Assembly: GCA_963575745.1 (NCBI GenBank)
Contig: CAUYUJ010016072.1
Coordinates: forward strand, 64,001 to 128,000
DNA: 64,000 bases
Reading direction: 5' to 3'
Source of the DNA: Prorocentrum cordatum
Taxonomy: Eukaryota > Sar > Dinophyceae > Prorocentrales > Prorocentraceae
Under the pieces are notes generated by a model that made no database searches, was not told the origin of the DNA, and saw nothing but the letters and a program-made list of their open reading frames with translations. This document shows, piece by piece, positions 43,450-54,373 of the stretch (its first letter is position 1; each line of letters starts with the position of its first letter). A program made the translations under genes and the position numbers.

Positions 43450-43915
43450 CCCCACTCGATCCGTGCACCACCGCTTCGCTCGATGTCTTGCACTCTAGCG
43501 GGGATATGTGTTGTCAGAGATACGTTGTTCTCACTGCTGACGTGAACGTCTGGGTGTGCACGAATGCTGCCAACGAGTTGATGGTAAGGCGAGCGGTGTC
43601 GGATGCCGGCGAAGGAGTCATCCCTCACCCCGTCCTCGCGGCTCTTCGAGGAGAAATATTGAGTTTCATCGATGCCAATACCATTACGAAAGAGGCGCTC
43701 TACGACACGGTAGTCTATTTGGCCAGTCTTTCCGAGTGTCTGCGAGATGGAATCGGCGACCTTGTTGCCAGTCTCGATGACTTGGATGTGCAGAACATCG
43801 CCGATTGCCAGTATTGGGCCGACGACGGATACACCGCATCGAACTATACACCAACGCCAGCCCTGGTCACGTCCATCATGGGTCTTCAATGGGTGCACAC
43901 GTCGTCCGACCAAAG
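43450..43915 (+). CDS. Unknown protein-like ORF segment
   Basis: The central part of an open frame running from ATG 43422 to 44000. The peptide has normal composition and alternating helix-like segments: QRYVVLTADVNVWVCTNAA, AVSDAGEGVIPHPVLAALRG, EILSFIDANTITKEALYDT and VVYLASLSECLRDGIGDLV. After about 43915 the frame enters dispersed repeat R5, so the end is not genuine. An AG directly upstream (GCAGTTGGCC) could be a splice acceptor. I do not recognise the family. It could belong with the ORFs at 49.9-51.2 kb as one split gene, since strand and composition agree. Confidence 0.45.
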
Positions 43916-44215
43916 TAGGTCGTTTGGGACTTCCAGATCCAAACATCTAGGTGCCTGCGGCCACCGTGCCAGCGAAGCACTCTGTGTGGCGATCACTTGA
44001 GCACTGCCCAAAGGGTCGTCAAATGTGGCACATCTGGGCGCCGCCTGCACTTTTGAGAATCCCCCATGAGGACTACTTGGGTCATCTTGGGCTGTCTTCT
44101 GTTTCTGTCGGATAGGCTTGGGGGTCCCTTTTGACCATCTTGGGCAGTCTTGGGGATTGGGCCGGAAGCGTCGTGCCGCCCAGGGAGCCTCTGGAGAGAG
44201 CCCCGGTGCACGCAC
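43916..44215 (+). repeat. Dispersed repeat R5, copy 1 (head, CTTGGG units, tail)
   Basis: The head GTGCCAGCGAAGCACTCTG with TGTGGCGA (43968-43993) is followed by GAGCACTGCCCA, then irregular CTTGGG/TCTTGGG units (44087-44160), and a tail CCCCGGTGCACGCAC (about 44200). The same order is seen at 55395-56115 with many more CTTGGG units. Confidence 0.7.
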
Positions 44216-44814
44216 TATTTCGTTGGGGGAGAGGGGGGGTCTCAGAAGACTTGTCGAGACTCCACCAGACAGCACTTGGCATTCTACCACGCTTCGACAT
44301 GCCAGGTCACCCGCTGCCGGCTACGTTCTATTCCAGCCGCATTACATCCGCATTCCGTCTTCATATTTCATGTTTCTACCAGTCTCCGAACGGCGTGTAT
44401 AGATCTTGCGCGCGCCAGTGGAAGGCTTAGGATGAGCCTGGCTGGGGCTGGCAATGGTGTGTAGCTGCCAGCTTCTGACGACGGGCGTGTGTTTCATTGC
44501 CGATCGGACGAACTTCCCGTTCTCTTCGTTCACATGCGGGAAGTCCGCTCCATGTGGGAGACCCTCGTTGCGGGACCAGAGCGGGGAGTGGGCCATAGGA
44601 GGTGTGAGGGAGGAGGGAGGAGAGAATGGAGGAGGGGGGAGGAGAAGGAGAACATATGAGAAAGACAGCAGCAGAGGGGGGGAGGGGAGCCAGATGGGAA
44701 TGAGTAGGAGAAGGCTGAGCAGGAGGAGGAGGAGCAGCAGGAGGAGGGAGAATGAGTAGGAGGGACAAGAGACGAGGGCGAAGCGGTTGCGGACGAGGGG
44801 GAGAAGGTGGAATA
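44216..44814. other. Unassigned; GGA-rich from 44600
   Basis: 44216-44600 has no recognised feature. 44600-44770 is an irregular GGA/GAG tract leading into R1 copy 2. Confidence 0.5.
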
Positions 44815-45105
44815 CCAGTGACATTCAAGGCGCATCAACGATATTGCAATACAGCCACCCTCAAAATTCCCTCTTTACAGGTCCCTACAATATGTTGCTT
44901 CTTTGCGGGGACTGCCCCATTGGAAGACAAGCGTCTGAGAATCCCGAACTTGGTCAAAACACAGCTGTTGGGACTTGCAAGTCGTACATCGTACCACAAC
45001 ACTGCGCGAGTCAACATTACTCTGCGTCCCGACAGTCCTAAACCCTGCCAGAACATCACTCCTGGGCCTTCAGCCATACGAATCTTTGAAACTGCTGTAC
45101 ACGTT
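44815..45105 (+). repeat. Dispersed repeat R1, copy 2
   Basis: It matches 2792-3120: GGCGCATCAACGAT, TTCCCTCTTTACAGGTCCCT, GTCTGAGAATCC, CCTGCCAGAACATC and GAATCTTTGAAAC in the same order. Confidence 0.75.
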
Positions 45106-45109
45106 CAAG

Positions 45110-45350
45110 GCGCAAGTGCGTGTGGTTGAGGCGGGAGTAACATTTTGAAAACGAGCGGTTGCACATTTTCAAGACGAATGGGCGCGGTGTTAAGGCGAGA
45201 GCCACGTGTTGAAAACAGCCCGCCCTCCATCCTTGAACAGGTTGCGAACGTTTGAAACGAATGCACGCGGCGCTAAGGCTAGAGCCAAATTCTGACAACG
45301 ACCCGCCCCCCCCATCCCGAAACACATGACACATTTCAAGCCTCAGGATC
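45110..45350 (-). repeat. R4 repeat array, inverted copy
   Basis: The reverse complement gives GGGCGGGTCGTTGTCAGAAT with a GCCTTAGCGCCGCG and GCATTCGTTTCAAAC tail, the R4 unit of 13913-14262. Two to three decayed units are present. Another decayed piece lies at 49545-49640 (GTCTGCCCTCCATCCGTGAA against GCCCGCCCTCCATCCTTGAA here). Confidence 0.7.
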
Positions 45351-46140
45351 AGACGTGGTGAAGAAGTCTCAGGCGAAACGCTCAGCCCGCCATACCAACA
45401 TGTCTGGTGGTGCGAAAAGGGGGGAGTTGATTGTAAGAAAAAGTGATGGGGGAGTGAGGGGGAAGGAAGGAGATGTGGCAGGGGAGGCATTCCAGAGATA
45501 AGCGTGCCAGTTTATTTTCCGATGGGGCTTGTTTGCGACTCTTTTGGTTCGAAGAGGGGCGGACATCTCATCGGGTATGATGTCCCGCGGCAAGGGGTGG
45601 TGTTGGACGGGGACGTGGTTGATGAAGTCCTGGAGCGAGGAACGATTTGGGCAGAGGAAAAGAGGCGGAGGAAGACAGGGAACGAGGGATGATGATGTGG
45701 ATGAGTTGGAAGAAGGGAGGGGGAGGCGTGAGAAGTGTGGGAGAGGAAAACGAAGAAGAGTAGCAGGACGAAGGGCGGGAGTGATGTGGAGAATGAGTGG
45801 GAGGAGGAGGAGGAGGAGGAGGAGGAGGAGGAGGGGGAGGAGGAGGAGGAGGAGGAGGAGGGAGGGAGGGAGGGAGGGAGGGAGCGAGGGAGGGAGGGAG
45901 GGAGGGAGGGAGGGAGGGATGAGGAGCAGGAGGAAGGAGGAGGAGGAGGAGGAGGAGAAGGAGGAGGAGAAGGAGAAGGAGGAGGGAGGAGGAGGAGGAG
46001 GCGGAGTTAGACGAGGCAGGAGGTTAATCAGTTGAAACAGATATTGAAGAAATCGTTCTCGCATCCCGCGAACGAGGGGCGGACCCTCCCCAGCTCCAGA
46101 GGACTCACAAGGCCGCTCAAAAAAAGCGTCCTCCCCGAGA
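45351..46140. repeat. Purine-rich low complexity with GGA and GGGA arrays
   Basis: 45640-45780 is irregular purine-rich DNA. 45797-45860 is GGA. 45862-45920 is a GGGA array with one GAGC interruption. 45930-46010 is GGA with AAG. Nothing coding was recognised. Confidence 0.85.
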
Positions 46141-46141
46141 A

Positions 46142-46562
46142 TCACAGCGTGAAGACCTTCTTGAACAGCTCAGTCGAGCACATGAAGATCTTCGCCTTCT
46201 CCCAACCTGCGTCGCTGTCTTCCCCGAAAAATGAAGTCATGCCTTTTTGAAGTTGTTGCTCCGTCATATGGGATCTGCAGACCGAATGGCCCGCTCCCTG
46301 CCGAGAGCATCCTGCAGGAGATCTTCATGTCCTTCAGGTGCATCAGCCCGCTTGCACCAGCAGCGGCGCCCAGATAGTGGTGGGACTCGGCGCCTGATGG
46401 AGAACGAGTGTCCACGCCAGCCCCCTTCACGTGCGCAGCCTTGTACTTACCCTTGCGGCCGTCCCATTCAGTATCAAACACTTTCGAGCCGACGTTGATG
46501 GAGTCCACGCCTTCGTCAACAATATTGCGGAAGAAGGTCCTTGGTTCCGCCTGAGACCCCAA
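46142..46562 (-). pseudogene. Unknown minus-strand coding remnant with one frame change
   Basis: On the minus strand, the frame at 46562-46170 reads VDEGVDSINVGSKVFDTEW, then HYLGAAAGASGLMHLKDMK and LSAGSGPFGLQIPYD. One base out of frame it continues as MTEQQLQKGMTSFFGEDSD, AGWEKAKIFMCSTELF and KKVFTL, ending at a stop at 46142-46144. Both parts have true protein composition, and the join near 46260 looks like a +1 or -1 change. The product is unknown. A short exon boundary at the join cannot be excluded. Confidence 0.45.
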
Positions 46563-46599
46563 TGAAGCCGTATTTCTTCCTGGTGTCCACTACGTGTTG

Positions 46600-47280
46600 G
46601 ATAATTTCTTGCTAGAGCCCGGTGCTTTGGCTGCTCGCGGTCCAGTCGACACTAGCGTCGGCAACCCCGAGAGTTGGCTCTCTGCGGCCCATTTGAGCAC
46701 CAGCGCGTCCACCACCCGTGAGCACGGTGGTTTTGGATGCTCGGCACGCCGTCGTCGAAGCCCAACGCAGCGCCATCCTGGCCGGCACCTTTAGGAGCCC
46801 CAGGAGCAGTGGCGCCCTCCACGCCGTAGCGGAGGTCCCCGTTGAAGCTGGTGATTGTTGCAGCTCTCGCATCCGACGGCGTTTGCCGCCAGCTAGGCTT
46901 TGATGGATGTGAATGCCGCCTCCAGGGAAGTTCCGCCGTCGCCTGACACCACTCACACAACCCGGCTCGTGATGCTTGGGCTGACGATGTTCCATGCCGA
47001 TGCATTTTTGTTTGGTGCCGTGGTGGCGATGATGCTTTTGTGTCCTAGCAGGCAGACGGGTAGCCCCCCAAGGTCCTGTCCTTGTTCATTTGCTGCTGCG
47101 CTCGGCGGAGGTGGATTGTTCGCCGCCGATGTTCCGTCGCCTCTGTCACGTGGCCTGCCATACCAGGTCCAACGACATCGATGACGACGTCCTGCTCCGT
47201 GAACGCGCTTTCGAAGCTGCCCGTCGTCACCCAGCTCCCGCACGAGGAGGACTGTCGGCACTGACAGTGTCAGCATGTAT
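46600..47280 (-). pseudogene. Further minus-strand protein-like fragments
   Basis: Fragments in the same direction, in several frames: RAATITSFNGDLRYGVEGA (about 46810-46880), NKNASAWNIVSPSITSRVV (about 46965-47025), NKDRTLGGYPSAC (about 47045-47090) and TTGSFESAFTEQDVVIDVV (about 47170-47230). They may be exons or a broken upstream part of the gene ending at 46142. Function is unknown. Plus-strand frames here look like shadows. Confidence 0.35.
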
Positions 47281-47604
47281 TGCCTCTACAGCACACGACG
47301 GAGCCAGGAACAGTTGTCGAACGGGTTCGGCAGGCTTCCAGCGCGGTCATGGCGGCCTCCTCCGAGGCTTGGGCACGCTACGCCCTTTCCGATCCCGCCC
47401 GCCCAGCCCCGCCCTTGAGGGGGAAGAGGGCAAGGGTAGGATTGGGGTGGTGGGTGCCGACTGGATAGCTTCCGCAGGGTAACGAACGCCATCAGGCTAC
47501 ACGAGTGAGCATGCCCTCAGGAAAGGCCAGCACCACCGCCAGGAAAATTATCCTGGCGACGAACCCAACCTTATGCAGTTGTGAGTGCTGCCGTTGTGAA
47601 TAAA
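47281..47604. other. Unassigned stretch
   Basis: GC-rich with no recognised motif or repeat. Confidence 0.5.
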
Positions 47605-48265
47605 CGCCTTCGGTGGAGCTCCCTGTGGGGCCACGAATCGCGTGAAGGGAGCGCCGAACTGAGGCGTGGCCGCCATGCGGTCGCTACCGCTGGGGCCGCC
47701 CGCAGGGGGGCGCGAAGGTCAGACGAAACGAGTTACATGCTGACGTAGCCCGTTGCGGCTGACAGGCACCTGGAGAAGCGGGAGAAGACATGCGGGCGCG
47801 GCATACGAACGCAGCCGCTCGGGCCTTCGGTGGAGTTCCTTGTGGGGCCACGGAACGTGTGAAGGGTGTGCCAAAGTGAGGGGGGCGGCGGCATGCGAAC
47901 GCAGCCTTCGGCAGCCCTCGGGGTTGTCGGTGGGGCTCCATATGGGGCCACGAAAGGTGTGAGAAGTTGTCTGAGTGAGGTAGGTGGCGGCATGCGCAGC
48001 CACTTGCGCCTTCGGAGGAGCTCCCAATGGGGCCACGAAGCGTGTGAAGGGGGTGCCAATTTGAGGTGGGCGGCGGCACGCGAACGCAGCCATCGACGCC
48101 TGAGGTGGAGCTCCCTATGGGGCCACGAAACGTGTGAGGGGTGGGGCGCTGAACTGTCTGGCATGCGGAGGGCAGAGGCAAGGGTGGGAGGAGGGAGGAG
48201 TGGGAGGAGGAGGAGAGGATAGGGGGGGATACGGGGACTGTCTCTTCAAAGCGATCACCCAACAC
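47605..48265 (+). repeat. R6 tandem array, second locus, 4-5 units plus tail
   Basis: Units with CTTCGGTGGAGCTCCCTGTG then GGGCCACGAAYCGTGTGAAG lie near 47613, 47826, 47925, 48010 and 48100. The array ends, as at 36829, in a GGGAGGA-rich stretch and the tail TGTCTCTTCAAAGCGATCAC (48239-48258). Confidence 0.85.
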
Positions 48266-49545
48266 CGCCGTCTAGGACCTCACCCGACGTGGGGTGGAGG
48301 CCCCGCGCGGCCTTGTTCAGCGTCCTGAGGCCTGCTTCTCCCTGGTGGACGGGACACCCTGGATGGGGCCACGACATTGGTCCTGGAGGGCACGCGGGAC
48401 CCCAATGGGGCAAGACGAGGACGCCCGAATATTTGGAGCAGACGCAGGCGCGGCCAAATCTCAGCATGGCATGGCCACGGTCTTCACATTCACGAAATGT
48501 TGCCACACCATCGCCAGGCGGGGGGTCTTGCAAGCCGCCAGATTCAAGGGCCTGCTCAGCCTCCACCACGACACCAGCCCTCAACGGCCGCACTGATTCG
48601 CCACCCGCCCGAAGCCATGCTTGGCCCTGAAAGGCCGAGAGGGCGGTGGCGGGCAGGACTTGGACGGGCCGTTACACAAGTGCTGGAGTGCGGAACGGGC
48701 GCATCCCCCCACAACATAGGGAACAGCGCACCTCGTCGGTGTTATCACTCACATAGACATGATGGCCATGGGGCGAGAGACGAGAGGAGGGAGACATCCT
48801 CCTCTCGTGGAGGAGGGAGGGAGGAGGAGTAGGAAGGGGAGAAGGGAGGACGAGAGAAGAGCGGGGAGGAGTAGAGGAGAAGGGAGGGGCAGCGATGGGG
48901 GGAACGGGGGATGGGAGGGGAAATGAGAACACGGCAAGGTATTGTGAATGTGGAGAGGGAAGAGGCGAGAGCCATACAAGCATTTAGCGCTAATGCTGCG
49001 TTACACCATCGCGTACCACCCACCACCACTCCGTTCAAACGTCAGCGCAAGTGCTCCTCATCATCAACGGCGCTGGAAATGTAGAATTCTCCTGAAGCCC
49101 TGGCGCAGTTGCAGGTCCTGAAGGGCGAGGTCTTGATGTGATATGCGCGGAACGTCACGCCGCTGGACCTCCCAGGGGCGCAGCAGCGTGGCGACACTTG
49201 TATGGCCGTCAGCGACCACGCATGCTGAGAGCCTTAGATTTGGAGGGAGAGGAGGACGGGAATGAAGGTGTGAATTAGAAAGAACAACATTGCGTTGTTC
49301 TTAAAACAAGCCTTACACATGATAGTTGGGCACCGATTCGATTTGAGCCCGAAGCATTGCCAAATCGCGATAGGAAAGCCATGTGCCATCCATACATGCA
49401 TGCATTCGTTTGCTGTGTCACGCTTCACGGCTGCGATGTGTCAGCCAGTGTGAAGCTGGAGCTCGCCGCGAACGCCACATGTTCTCCATTTTCGTAGTGG
49501 TTGGAAGGTGCAAGCTGTATGATCACACAGCGCAGCGAGCAGACC
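48266..49545. other. Unassigned; weak plus-strand ORF at 48294-48596
   Basis: The frame at 48294-48596 has some protein-like content (ARIFGADAGAAKSQHGMAT, then VFTFTKCCHTIARR) but no recognised domain. 48775-48960 is purine-rich. 49000-49545 has no recognised feature. Confidence 0.35.
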
Positions 49546-49640
49546 AAAGTCCGAGTTGTTGAAAGCAGTCTGCCCTCCATCCGTGAAGCTATTGGAGACT
49601 TCTGGCGTGCTTCAGGCGCAGGTGTGAGTTTTAAGTCACG
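49546..49640 (-). repeat. R4 repeat, decayed single unit
   Basis: It shares TTGAAA-CAGYCYGCCCTCCATCC with 45209-45235 and a following TGAA word. Too short to define ends. Confidence 0.5.
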
Positions 49641-49884
49641 GTGTCTTACATCCGTGCACCCGTTAGACAATCGATCGTGAGGGTATCTCAGGCACAACGC
49701 CCAGACCGCCCTACCTACACGCTTTCGTTGTGCTGAGGACAATCGTTCGTCAGGACGGATCAAAGATGAGAAGGAAACATGTTAGAGACATTCGGCTTGG
49801 AATTGGAGGAACAGGAGAAAGAAGGAGCGAGATGAGGAGGCTCTTTGGAGGGTTTAATTGGCTTGCGCAACGAGTGCCAACGAG

Positions 49885-50245
49885 GGTCTCCTACTCGTCG
49901 AACCCTTTCGGCCTAGCCGCTTTTTGGCAACGGATCTTGATGACGTCTACAGTCGCATGGCGGAGAACGCTCAGACGTTTCGTCTCCTCTCCGATCATGG
50001 CGTCGCTTACGCAGCTGGCGTCAACGCTTACGACCCTTTCTCCTCCCCCGTGTTCGCCAGGGATGGAGTTGCCGAGGCACTGTTCGGAGAAGGGTACGAG
50101 AATGGCCGCTTGTTGGTGGTTGTGCACGGCTTCCACCCAGCGTATACACCCGACCCTCGCACACGCGGACAGCAGATGGCAGTGCCCGTCTCTCAGATGC
50201 AGTCGCTTCTGATGCAGTGCCTCCAATGCCAGAGGCCTAAAAGCG
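49885..50245 (+). CDS. Unknown protein-like ORF segment
   Basis: Part of an open frame running from 49858 to 50355. The peptide reads VEPFRPSRFLATDLDDVYSR, MAENAQTFRLLSDHGVAYA, YDPFSSPVFARDGVAEALFG and EGYENGRLLVVVHGFHPAY. Composition, hydrophobic spacing and the lack of repeats are those of a real globular protein. The protein-like content fades after about 50240. No family was recognised. A likely splice acceptor lies in the region before 49894. It may be the exon preceding 50390-51170. Confidence 0.5.
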
Positions 50246-50389
50246 GCATAAGCATACGTTTTCAGAAGTACGCGCGAATTTCTCATGATGTCGTCGCTTG
50301 CCCCCCCCAGCAGACACCCCCGTGGCACGCTTCGCGCGCCATGGATGGGGTGTGAGGAGGGGGGGTCGTGCGCCGATGCAAGACGAAAT

Positions 50390-51175
50390 GTTTGCGGACA
50401 TCCCATCATGTATGCTGGTATCGTTTTTCGCCTCGTTAACCAATGCGCATTTCCGAATGCTGTCGTCATCGTCACCCACAAGCACGCGAAGTGCCGGAGG
50501 AATGTTGGGGGGCCGCCGGTCAATCTTTTGGCGTACGAGGCTGAGGCGCTCTTCGGCCGGATATGGAATCGCGTCGAGAGCACTCGAGAGGAGATGTATG
50601 GAGAGGGCATGTGCATGGTCTCAAATTTTGATGTTCTCCCTGATGAAGTAGTTGGACGAGGTGGCCTGGACATCCATAAGGCCCTTCGTGCATGCATGAT
50701 GGATGGGTGGCCGATAATTCAATGTGCTTCAAATCATTGTGAGCTCACTGCCTCGCTGATATTTCAAACTAGCACCATCCTTAAAGATGGTCAGCATCAT
50801 TGGGACACGCTGCAGTTGCATGAATCGCACCATGGTTACCGGAAGGCCGTCGGAGATGATTTCGCTGGTGTTGTTCGGGGCAAGCCCTTGATAGTAGAAG
50901 ACGATTGCATTTCATCAAGGGAGCAGTACATGAGTCTAGTGGAGGGCTCAAAACACGCTGATGGGTCATTGGACTTCCATGAACTGATGACGAGAATCGA
51001 GGCGCTGATGGGGGTGATCCCGTTTTCACGGTCTGCCGCCGAAGAAGCGACTTCAACGCGAGTTGTAGGCAGCTCAGTTCTTGCGCGCCAGGGCCGTAAG
51101 ACCTTACGGGAGCGCGACAACCGATGTTTTGATGCTATGTTAGAAGCAGGACACGCAAACAACATGGCCTCCAAA
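50390..51175 (+). CDS. Unknown protein-like ORF, about 260 codons
   Basis: The best single-copy coding candidate in the right half. The frame is open from 50285 to 51364, but the protein-like part starts near 50397. Pieces include MYAGIVFRLVNQCAFPNAVV, NLLAYEAEALFGRIWNRVES, VSNFDVLPDEVVGRGGLDI, RGKPLIVEDDCISSREQYM and LDFHELMTRIEALMGVIPF. It is noticeably less GC-rich than its neighbours. No signal peptide or membrane span is evident. After about 51175 the frame runs into CTTGGG-type repeat in the opposite orientation, so the annotated stop is not meaningful. I do not recognise the family; a large-gene exon or a mobile-element gene are both possible. Confidence 0.55.
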
Positions 51176-51179
51176 GAGG

Positions 51180-51425
51180 GATCAGCACCGCCCAACATGG
51201 ATCAGCAGCACATCCAAGACGGCGCCAGTATGGCCCCAGGAAGGCCCAAGATCGTTCCAAGGTTGCCCAAATTTCCTCCTGGGCGGCTCCCATATTCAGG
51301 GACCCCAGGATGGCCCCGAGATGTCCCGAAGAGGCCCCAAGCGGGCCCCCAGAGAGCCCAATAGTGCCACAAGCAGACCCAGACACAGCCCCAAGAAGTC
51401 CCCGAGAGTACACGCCGGTGCTCGC
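51180..51425 (-). repeat. R5-type CTTGGG minisatellite, inverted
   Basis: On the minus strand, irregular CTTGGGxCxTCTT words of 10-12 bp (for example CTTGGGGCTGTGTCTGGG). The R5 head is not visible. Confidence 0.6.
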
Positions 51426-52573
51426 TCGCGCCTTTGAGCGGGCAAGCGTTTGCAGTCCCCGTGCTGGCCAGGTCTACCTCGCATTCGGCCTCTCGGACTG
51501 GCGACTTGCGTGATCCACTGTCTTACTCTTTTGGTATGCCTTCCCCTCTCTGTCGCCTTTCTCCTCCTCGCCCTCTTCCTTAATTAGCCACTTTTCCAAG
51601 GTTACGGAATTTCTTCACTTGTTCCCGGATCTCCTCGCCTAGGATTTGAGACCCCAAAACGATCCAAGATGATTTCAGCGAATGTGCCTCCAACAAACCC
51701 GAGAGAATTCACAAGAGCTCCAAGAAGGCTAACATACGCTTCAAATTCCCCCTCTGCCCCAGAACCCGACAAGCAAGGGGCACCGTGCTGACCAGGCCTT
51801 ACCCGCCTTGTGACCAGCTCGACTCCTGTTGCTGGTCGGACTTGCGATTGTTGCGCGGCTTCGGCGCCACTCGTTCTCACCGACCGACACAGCGTGTCCC
51901 GCTAGCCCCACCGCAGGTTGCGGCGCGTCTTGGAGGAGCGATATGGCGACCTCGACCGAGCCTTCCAGCACATGCACACCGCCTGGCTCCGACGCGCACT
52001 GTCCGAGGGTCGGCGCGGCGGGTCGGGAAATCGGGATCGGTGAGCGGGAGCAGGATGCAGGGGTGGAGGGAGAGGGAGGGAGGGGGGGAGGGGGAGTTCC
52101 AGAGGGAGGGAGGGAGGCAGGAGGGGGGTGCGGGGAGCCGGGAGCGGGGCAGGGGGGGGGAGGGGGAGACCGAGATGGACAGAGGACCAAGGGGGGGAGC
52201 GCGGGCGGGGAGAAGGACTTTACGATTTGGTTTTTCCGCGTTTCGTGTGTGAAAACATGGGACGTGAAGCATCCATCGTAAAGTGGAACTGTTTGAATAT
52301 AAAAAAGGAGACATATTTTCATTTAGTAATTAAAGACATTTTCCACTTCACGATGGTTTTCACACACGAAACGCTGAACAACCAAATCGTAAAGTGGGCA
52401 CGCCGGGGCACGCCACTCTACGCGAAGTGCGCTCTCTGTATGAATTTACACACTAAACCCGCACCCGTCCGATCGTTAAGTGGGATTGCCCGGCAACCTA
52501 AACTGCATCCCGTGTGTGAATTTACATCGTAGAACCCGCCCCCCGCCGGATCGCCCACATGGTTTGTTGGACA
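51426..52573. other. Unassigned; GGGA-rich patch and a mirrored pair of CGTAAAGTGG words
   Basis: 52060-52200 is GGGA-rich. Around 52205-52400, TTTACGATTTGG with GTTTCGTGTGTGAAAACAT and TTTTCACACACGAAACGCT with CCAAATCGTAAAGTGG form an inverted pair about 115 bp apart, suggesting a palindromic element of about 190 bp (52215-52405). Nothing coding was recognised. Confidence 0.55.
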
Positions 52574-52672
52574 ACGCCCCACAGGTCCCGCAGGTCTCGC
52601 AGGTCCCACAAGCCCCACAGGTCCCACAGGCCCCACGGCTCCCACAAACCCTACAGGCCCCGCAGGTCCTAA
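52574..52672. repeat. 9-bp minisatellite CCCACAGGT, left block
   Basis: About eleven 9-bp units of the form CCNCANGTC/CCCACAGGC. It stops abruptly at the left end of MITE-1 copy 2 and resumes beyond it. Confidence 0.9.
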
Positions 52673-52673
52673 T

Positions 52674-52883
52674 AATCGGGGGAGCGTAAGACCGGGGTTT
52701 GCCAGGACTCGGGTTCGCCATCGTTTTTTGACGACCGCGCCTCGGATTTTGACGAGGAGGAGTTTCGTGGGATGTCTGCAGCGGGAGGCCTCGTCAAAAT
52801 GCAGGCTCGGCCTCGTCATTTTTTTGACGACCTCGTCGGGGATTTCCGAGTCCCCCGTACCCGGGTCTTACGTCTCCCCGAAA
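52674..52883 (+). mobile_element. MITE-1 copy 2, intact inverted ends
   Basis: The left end AATCGGGGGAGCGTAAGACC is mirrored on the right as GGGTCTTACGTCTCCCCGAA. Between them is the same sequence as 3954-4140. There are no coding frames of note. Insertion into the 9-bp minisatellite is inferred from the array on both sides. Confidence 0.85.
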
Positions 52884-52894
52884 TAAGGCCGACG

Positions 52895-53088
52895 TTTCGC
52901 ACAGGCCCCACAGGTCCTGCAGGCCCCACAACTCCCACAACTCTCGCAGGTCGCACAGGTCGCACAAGTCCCGCAGGACCCACCGATCCCGCAAGTCGCC
53001 CAGGCCCCGCATGTCTCGCAGGTCCCACAAGTCGCACAAGTCCCACAGGGGCACAAGTCTCACACGTCCCACATGACCCACAAGGCGG
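52895..53088. repeat. 9-bp minisatellite CCCACAGGT, right block
   Basis: About 21 units of the same 9-bp motif as 52574-52672, with more TCGCACAAG and CCGCAGG variants. Confidence 0.9.
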
Positions 53089-53574
53089 CACGCTAATAGA
53101 CGAGAAGGAATCGCGCGAAAACCCAATACTTAGGCAGAAGTACCCATCCCCGTGACAAAAAATATAACAAAACTGGCACAAGGATGGAAGCCAAACGGAT
53201 GTTGCATCAGGCCAGGCGGGGCCCGTCGTACGAGGCGGCCTCGGCCTGGCAATGTTACGGAAGGACGTGTCGTCTGCCTTGCGCGGTGCTCGTCAGCCAT
53301 CCGGCTGTGGGAACGAAGTCGCACGTCAAAACGTGGAACCGCCCACGCCAGCGGCCCTGTGAAGGATCAATTTGGAACAGCACCCACGCATTACGTGGCG
53401 TCCGCCTCCCAATGTCGCCACCGGGCGCGCAAGCCAAAGCATGGCATATCAATGACCGCACGCTGCCAACATTGAAAAGGCGAATGTCACTTAATGGTCC
53501 TCTTTGGGCGTTGCCGTGTGCAGATCATTCCAAACGATCGTCTTGTTGATTGTGTTATAACTGTTTTCCGGTTG
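53089..53574. other. Unassigned stretch
   Basis: Mixed composition with no recognised motif on either strand. Confidence 0.5.
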
Positions 53575-53576
53575 TG

Positions 53577-53607
<31 letters not shown>

Positions 53608-53845
53608 GCTGCTACTACTATTACTATTGCTGCTGCTGCCACTTCTACTACTACTACGACTACTGCTACTACTACTACTACTACTACGATCACTACTACT
53701 ACTACTACTATTACTACTACTACCACTACAACTACAACAACTACTACTACTACTACTACTACTAATACGACTAATACTACTAATATTACTACCACCTACT
53801 ACTGGTACTACTACTACTACTATTACTACGACTACTACTACTACG

Positions 53846-53889
<44 letters not shown>

Positions 53890-54010
53890 CATCACCACTA
53901 CTACTGCTGCTACTACTACTATCACTACTACGACTACTTCTACTACTCCTACTCCGACTCCTACTCTTGCTACTACTACTACTACTACTGCTACTACTAC
54001 TACTACTACG

Positions 54011-54041
<31 letters not shown>

Positions 54042-54043
54042 AT

Positions 54044-54079
<36 letters not shown>

Positions 54080-54082
54080 TAG

Positions 54083-54115
<33 letters not shown>

Positions 54116-54164
54116 GACTACTATTACTACTGCTACTACTACTACTACTATTACTACTACTACG

Positions 54165-54201
<37 letters not shown>

Positions 54202-54236
54202 CTACTCCTACTACTACTACTACTACTACTACTACG

Positions 54237-54294
<58 letters not shown>

Positions 54295-54295
54295 G

Positions 54296-54373
<78 letters not shown>

